DNA of 64,000 nt from contig NZ_JADLJL010000017.1 of NCBI RefSeq assembly GCF_015680235.1, positions 32,478 to 96,477 on the forward strand, read 5' to 3'. Numbering within the stretch: position 1 is the first letter of the stretch; each line of letters opens with the position of its first letter. The notes below the pieces were generated by a model. It searched no databases and was not told the origin of the DNA. It saw nothing but the letters and a program-made list of their open reading frames with translations. This stretch comes from Pseudomonas guariconensis. GTDB taxonomy: Bacteria; Pseudomonadota; Gammaproteobacteria; Pseudomonadales; Pseudomonadaceae. A program made the position numbers and the translations under genes. This document shows positions 62,340 through 64,000 of this stretch, piece by piece.

Positions 62340-62458
62340 CCCGTGCGGCCCTTCGGGGGTTACGGGACGGGGTACAGTCGTGAGTCACCCGTCATGAAAG
62401 AACCGCGACAGCTTGCAGGCAGCCCTCCTTCCGACATTTTGTCGGTGCCGTGGCAAGC
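62340..62458 (+). ncRNA. Candidate structured RNA (C4-antisense-like) after the packaging operon
   Basis: Three folded parts are readable: CCCGT/ACGGG (62340-62344, 62362-62366) enclosing the UUCG tetraloop stem CCC-TTCG-GGG; GACGGG/CCCGTC (62366-62371, 62388-62393), which shares one base with the first stem; and GCTTGC/GCAAGC (62411-62416, 62453-62458), GGCA/TGCC and CCGACA/TGTCGG stacked in one arm. Resembles C4-type phage RNAs or a packaging site; not confirmed. Confidence 0.5.
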
Positions 62459-62480
62459 AACCCGCCCGCGCTTGGGCACA

Positions 62481-62519
62481 AAAAAGCCCCGCCTGAGGAG
62501 TCAGAGCGGGGCTTTCATC
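62481..62519 (-). terminator. Bidirectional terminator, best on the minus strand
   Basis: 10-bp stem AAAGCCCCGC / GCGGGGCTTT (62484-62493, 62507-62516), followed on the minus strand by six Ts. It directly follows the 74-residue minus-strand gene and may also end the packaging transcript. Confidence 0.9.
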
Positions 62520-62520
62520 C

Positions 62521-62745
62521 TCAGTTCCGCCAAGACTGTTTAAGTTCATCGTCGAACCATAAGTCGATCATGTCGGAAACCGAAAGTGTACTTTTGAAGT
62601 CGAGGTGGCCTGGTGAATTGCTTCGTAGCCAATCTCTGAAGTCGGATGAGTGCAATTCTTGAATGCTCAACCGCTGTTGCGGCTCCAGCCGTCGCCAATG
62701 CCCTATAAGTGCGCGAATTTCTCGCTCTGCGTCAGCTTTTTTCAT
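62521..62745 (-). CDS. Small reverse-strand accessory protein of the island
   Basis: 74 residues, charged, starting MKKADAEREIRALIGHWRRL, with a C-terminal acidic segment SVSDMIDLWFDDELKQSW. No family is recognised. It has its own strong terminator and lies in reverse orientation between the packaging operon and attR, the usual site for satellite cargo such as anti-phage genes; that role is only inference. Confidence 0.6.
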   Translation of the reverse strand: MKKADAEREIRALIGHWRRLEPQQRLSIQELHSSDFRDWLRSNSPGHLDFKSTLSVSDMIDLWFDDELKQSWRN

Positions 62746-62829
62746 GAGGCAATCCCCGGACGAGTTGATCCCACTAGTCGCGATGAGTCTATAGCACCGC
62801 TCTGCTATTAGGCTCTTTCCGACGCCAAA

Positions 62830-62850
62830 GTGTGGGTCAGGGTGTGGGTC
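62830..62850. repeat. Two GTGTGGGTC repeats, probable integrase arm sites (right)
   Basis: Copies at 62830-62838 and 62842-62850 with the same 12-bp spacing and orientation as the left pair, 43 bp before attR. The 382 bp between 62746 and 63127 hold otherwise only attR and host spacer. Confidence 0.7.
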
Positions 62851-62893
62851 GAACTGGCGAAATTGCGCAGAGCCCAGTGTTTGCGCGATTTTT

Positions 62894-62924
62894 AGGCATT
62901 AAAAAGCCGGCTTGTGGCCGGCTT
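62894..62924. repeat. attR core (31 bp)
   Basis: Perfect copy of 51676-51706, defining the right edge of the island. The contained hairpin reads as a terminator on the minus strand, in line with the repressor gene that follows. Confidence 0.9.
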
Positions 62925-63127
62925 CTCGGGGACGGTCTTGGCTAATTTTTGGTAAGCCGCAACCGCCTTAAACGGTATGGCCACTAGGGCCTGAAAAAGA
63001 TGGCGGACGGCTGTGTGAGGCGTCGCCAGGCCCTCTGGATCGCGGCTTGAGCCGGCCGGGGCGAAATGTGCCGCGTAGCATACTAGGGCCGGCGCGGGTT
63101 GCCCAGCAAAAAATGGCACAGGGTATG

Positions 63128-63805
63128 TCAGCCAGGCCGGCGCACGCTGACACACGACCAATGGAACACCCAACCGAGAATGTGCATACCCTGAGCTCGG
63201 CGTTGCTTGGGGGTATAGCGCTCGGTAGGCCCTTGGCCATGCAGGTAGAGGTTGCCCTGGCGATCGTGGGTCAGGCGGTCGACGCGCAAGCGGCCGTTGT
63301 GAAGCAACACGTAGGTTTCATCCTCGACGACCCAGGTCAAGCTGCGGTCGATGACCAGGATTGCATCCCTGGGAATGGGCGAAGGGGCACCCGATGGCGG
63401 CATGGAAACGCAAGCGGCATGTTCCAAATGGACGCCCAAGATTTGCAGTGCCTGTTCGGAGAACGGCAAGTACCGGCTCTCGTCAGGCTGGAGTCGGCCG
63501 TCCTGCAATGCATGGTACGGGATACGCAGCAGGCGCCCTTCGCGGATGGATGGGCGGGTCACATCGTCACGCGAGGCGCAATGGCGCGGAGGCGGGGTGG
63601 GGTGTTTCGGACCTTCGCCGCTGAGCAGCCAGCGCCGCTGTACGCAGAACAAATCGGCGATTTCATCCAGCCGTGCCAGGGGGACGCCGCGGGTAAACCA
63701 GTTGTTCACGTGCTGGGGCGTTACGCCACGCTGGGCAGCGAAGTCGGAAGGGGTCAGGTGGCACTCCAGGAGGAGGGCTCTTAGGCGGTCACCGGAGGTA
63801 GTCAT
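63128..63805 (-). CDS. XRE/S24-type phage repressor-like regulator
   Basis: 225 residues. Helix-turn-helix at residues ~11-50 (TPSDFAAQRGVTPQHVNNWFTRGVPLARLDEIADLF), then a LexA/S24-like C-terminal domain. The domain reads MPPSGAPSPIPRDAILVIDRS, where the usual catalytic Ser-Met dyad context is blurred, and the expected Lys appears replaced in RLRVDRL. Autocleavage is therefore uncertain. It lies outside attR and is divergent from the partial gene at the window end, like CI/Cro regions or tailocin PrtR loci. Confidence 0.82.
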   Translation of the reverse strand: MTTSGDRLRALLLECHLTPSDFAAQRGVTPQHVNNWFTRGVPLARLDEIADLFCVQRRWLLSGEGPKHPTPPPRHCASRDDVTRPSIREGRLLRIPYHALQDGRLQPDESRYLPFSEQALQILGVHLEHAACVSMPPSGAPSPIPRDAILVIDRSLTWVVEDETYVLLHNGRLRVDRLTHDRQGNLYLHGQGPTERYTPKQRRAQGMHILGWVFHWSCVSVRRPG

Positions 63806-63911
63806 ATGGCCGAGTCTAGCGAGACGGCTCGTGCCTTGAAATGAACGCGTTGTTTATTGGTTTTGTAGGAAGGTGTGTGTAAAGAAGGATCTTTCTTAGG
63901 GGGCTGTAAGA

Positions 63912-64000
63912 ATGAGTGAGTTTGAGCGCGCTATCGCCCGGGGCGCGGCGGCCGCGCCGCGGAGGCCTGGTGAGGTTGGGGGGGGGGTGGGGCGGGGGAG
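63912..64000 (+). CDS. Start of an unidentified gene, cut by the window end
   Basis: An ATG with AGGGGG upstream opens MSEFERAIARGAAAAPRRPG and stays open for 29 complete codons to the edge. Divergent from the S24 regulator with an AAGAA-GATC-TTCTT-like near-palindrome (63882-63897) between them. The last ~30 bases are almost only G, so the sequence may be unreliable here. Confidence 0.35.
   Translation, partial: MSEFERAIARGAAAAPRRPGEVGGGVGRG

Larger units (their letters stand above)
51676..62924. mobile_element. Candidate capsid-forming phage-inducible chromosomal island (cf-PICI)
   Basis: An 11.25-kb element bounded by a perfect 31-bp direct repeat. Gene order: integrase, a small unknown gene, alpA, a small unknown gene, primase-helicase, candidate origin, capsid, protease, portal, HNH, TerS, TerL, connector, adaptor, a folded-RNA candidate, and a small reverse-strand gene. 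There are no tail, tape-measure, baseplate, lysis or S24/CI repressor genes inside. This matches cf-PICIs, satellites that encode their own HK97-type heads and packaging and depend on helper-phage tails. A deletion derivative of a full phage is the main alternative, but the AlpA plus primase module and compact borders argue for a satellite. Confidence 0.85.

Noticed and set aside
62343..62543. 66-residue open frame after the adaptor gene
   Set aside because: It covers strongly base-paired sequence and a terminator, and its peptide has no domain; better explained as structured RNA or packaging DNA.
51676..62924. Complete tailed prophage
   Set aside because: No tail, tape-measure, baseplate, holin, endolysin or lysogeny repressor gene, and the two ends are fixed by the 31-bp repeats.

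Overview
The window is a high-GC Pseudomonas chromosome segment, most likely of the P. putida group. Evidence: the rpsD-rpoA-rplQ-katA-ferritin-uvrA-MFS-ssb order, an oprG/zinc-uptake/thioredoxin/nrdR-rib block in Pseudomonas order, a selenocysteine formate dehydrogenase locus, and many 'GCGGGCTTGTCCCGCGA'- and 'GCCGGCTTGCCGGCGAT'-type REP palindromes between genes. Assignments rest on reading the sequence; no database search was run.

Layout. 1-9.3 kb: end of the ribosomal alpha operon, catalase, a ferritin lacking the heme ligand, uvrA, a YajR-like MFS carrier and ssb. 9.5-18.7 kb: a self-contained selenocysteine module, with formate dehydrogenase (fdnG with in-frame UGA and SECIS, fdxH, fdoI), fdhE, selA, selB and tRNA-Sec. 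18.7-22.2 kb: asparaginase, an AGCS amino-acid/cation symporter and a divergent XRE regulator with a nested palindromic operator. 22.2-24.9 kb: a more AT-rich accessory patch (HIT protein, TSUP exporter, Fe(II)/2OG oxygenase) carrying a decayed copy of part of the XRE gene. 25-33.6 kb: two SDR proteins, OprG, a probable Zur-controlled zinc-uptake operon (ZrgA/DUF2796, ABC ATPase, permease, DUF3299), thioredoxin/TPR, methyltransferase, lipoprotein. 33.7-48.2 kb: nrdR and the riboflavin operon (ribD, ribE, a ribBX with degenerate second domain, ribH, nusB), thiL, pgpA, ribA, a cobalamin-type binding protein and TonB receptor, dxs-ispA-xseB, and a second DHBP synthase under an FMN riboswitch. 48.2-51.7 kb: rtcB, GST, VOC protein, LysR regulator.

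The most notable object is an 11.2-kb integrated element at 51,676-62,924, bounded by a perfect 31-bp direct repeat. It encodes a tyrosine integrase, AlpA, a primase-helicase with a candidate iteron origin, and then a complete HK97-type head and DNA-packaging set (capsid, protease, portal, HNH, TerS, TerL, connector, adaptor). There is no tail, lysis, or classical repressor gene. This is the architecture of a capsid-forming phage-inducible chromosomal island (cf-PICI): a satellite that makes its own heads and must take tails from a helper phage. Unexplained details include a 42-bp repeat in front of both its operons, a hairpin over the alpA start codon, and a folded-RNA candidate near its right end.

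The window ends in an S24-type phage repressor gene, a divergent operator region and a low-complexity G-rich tail.
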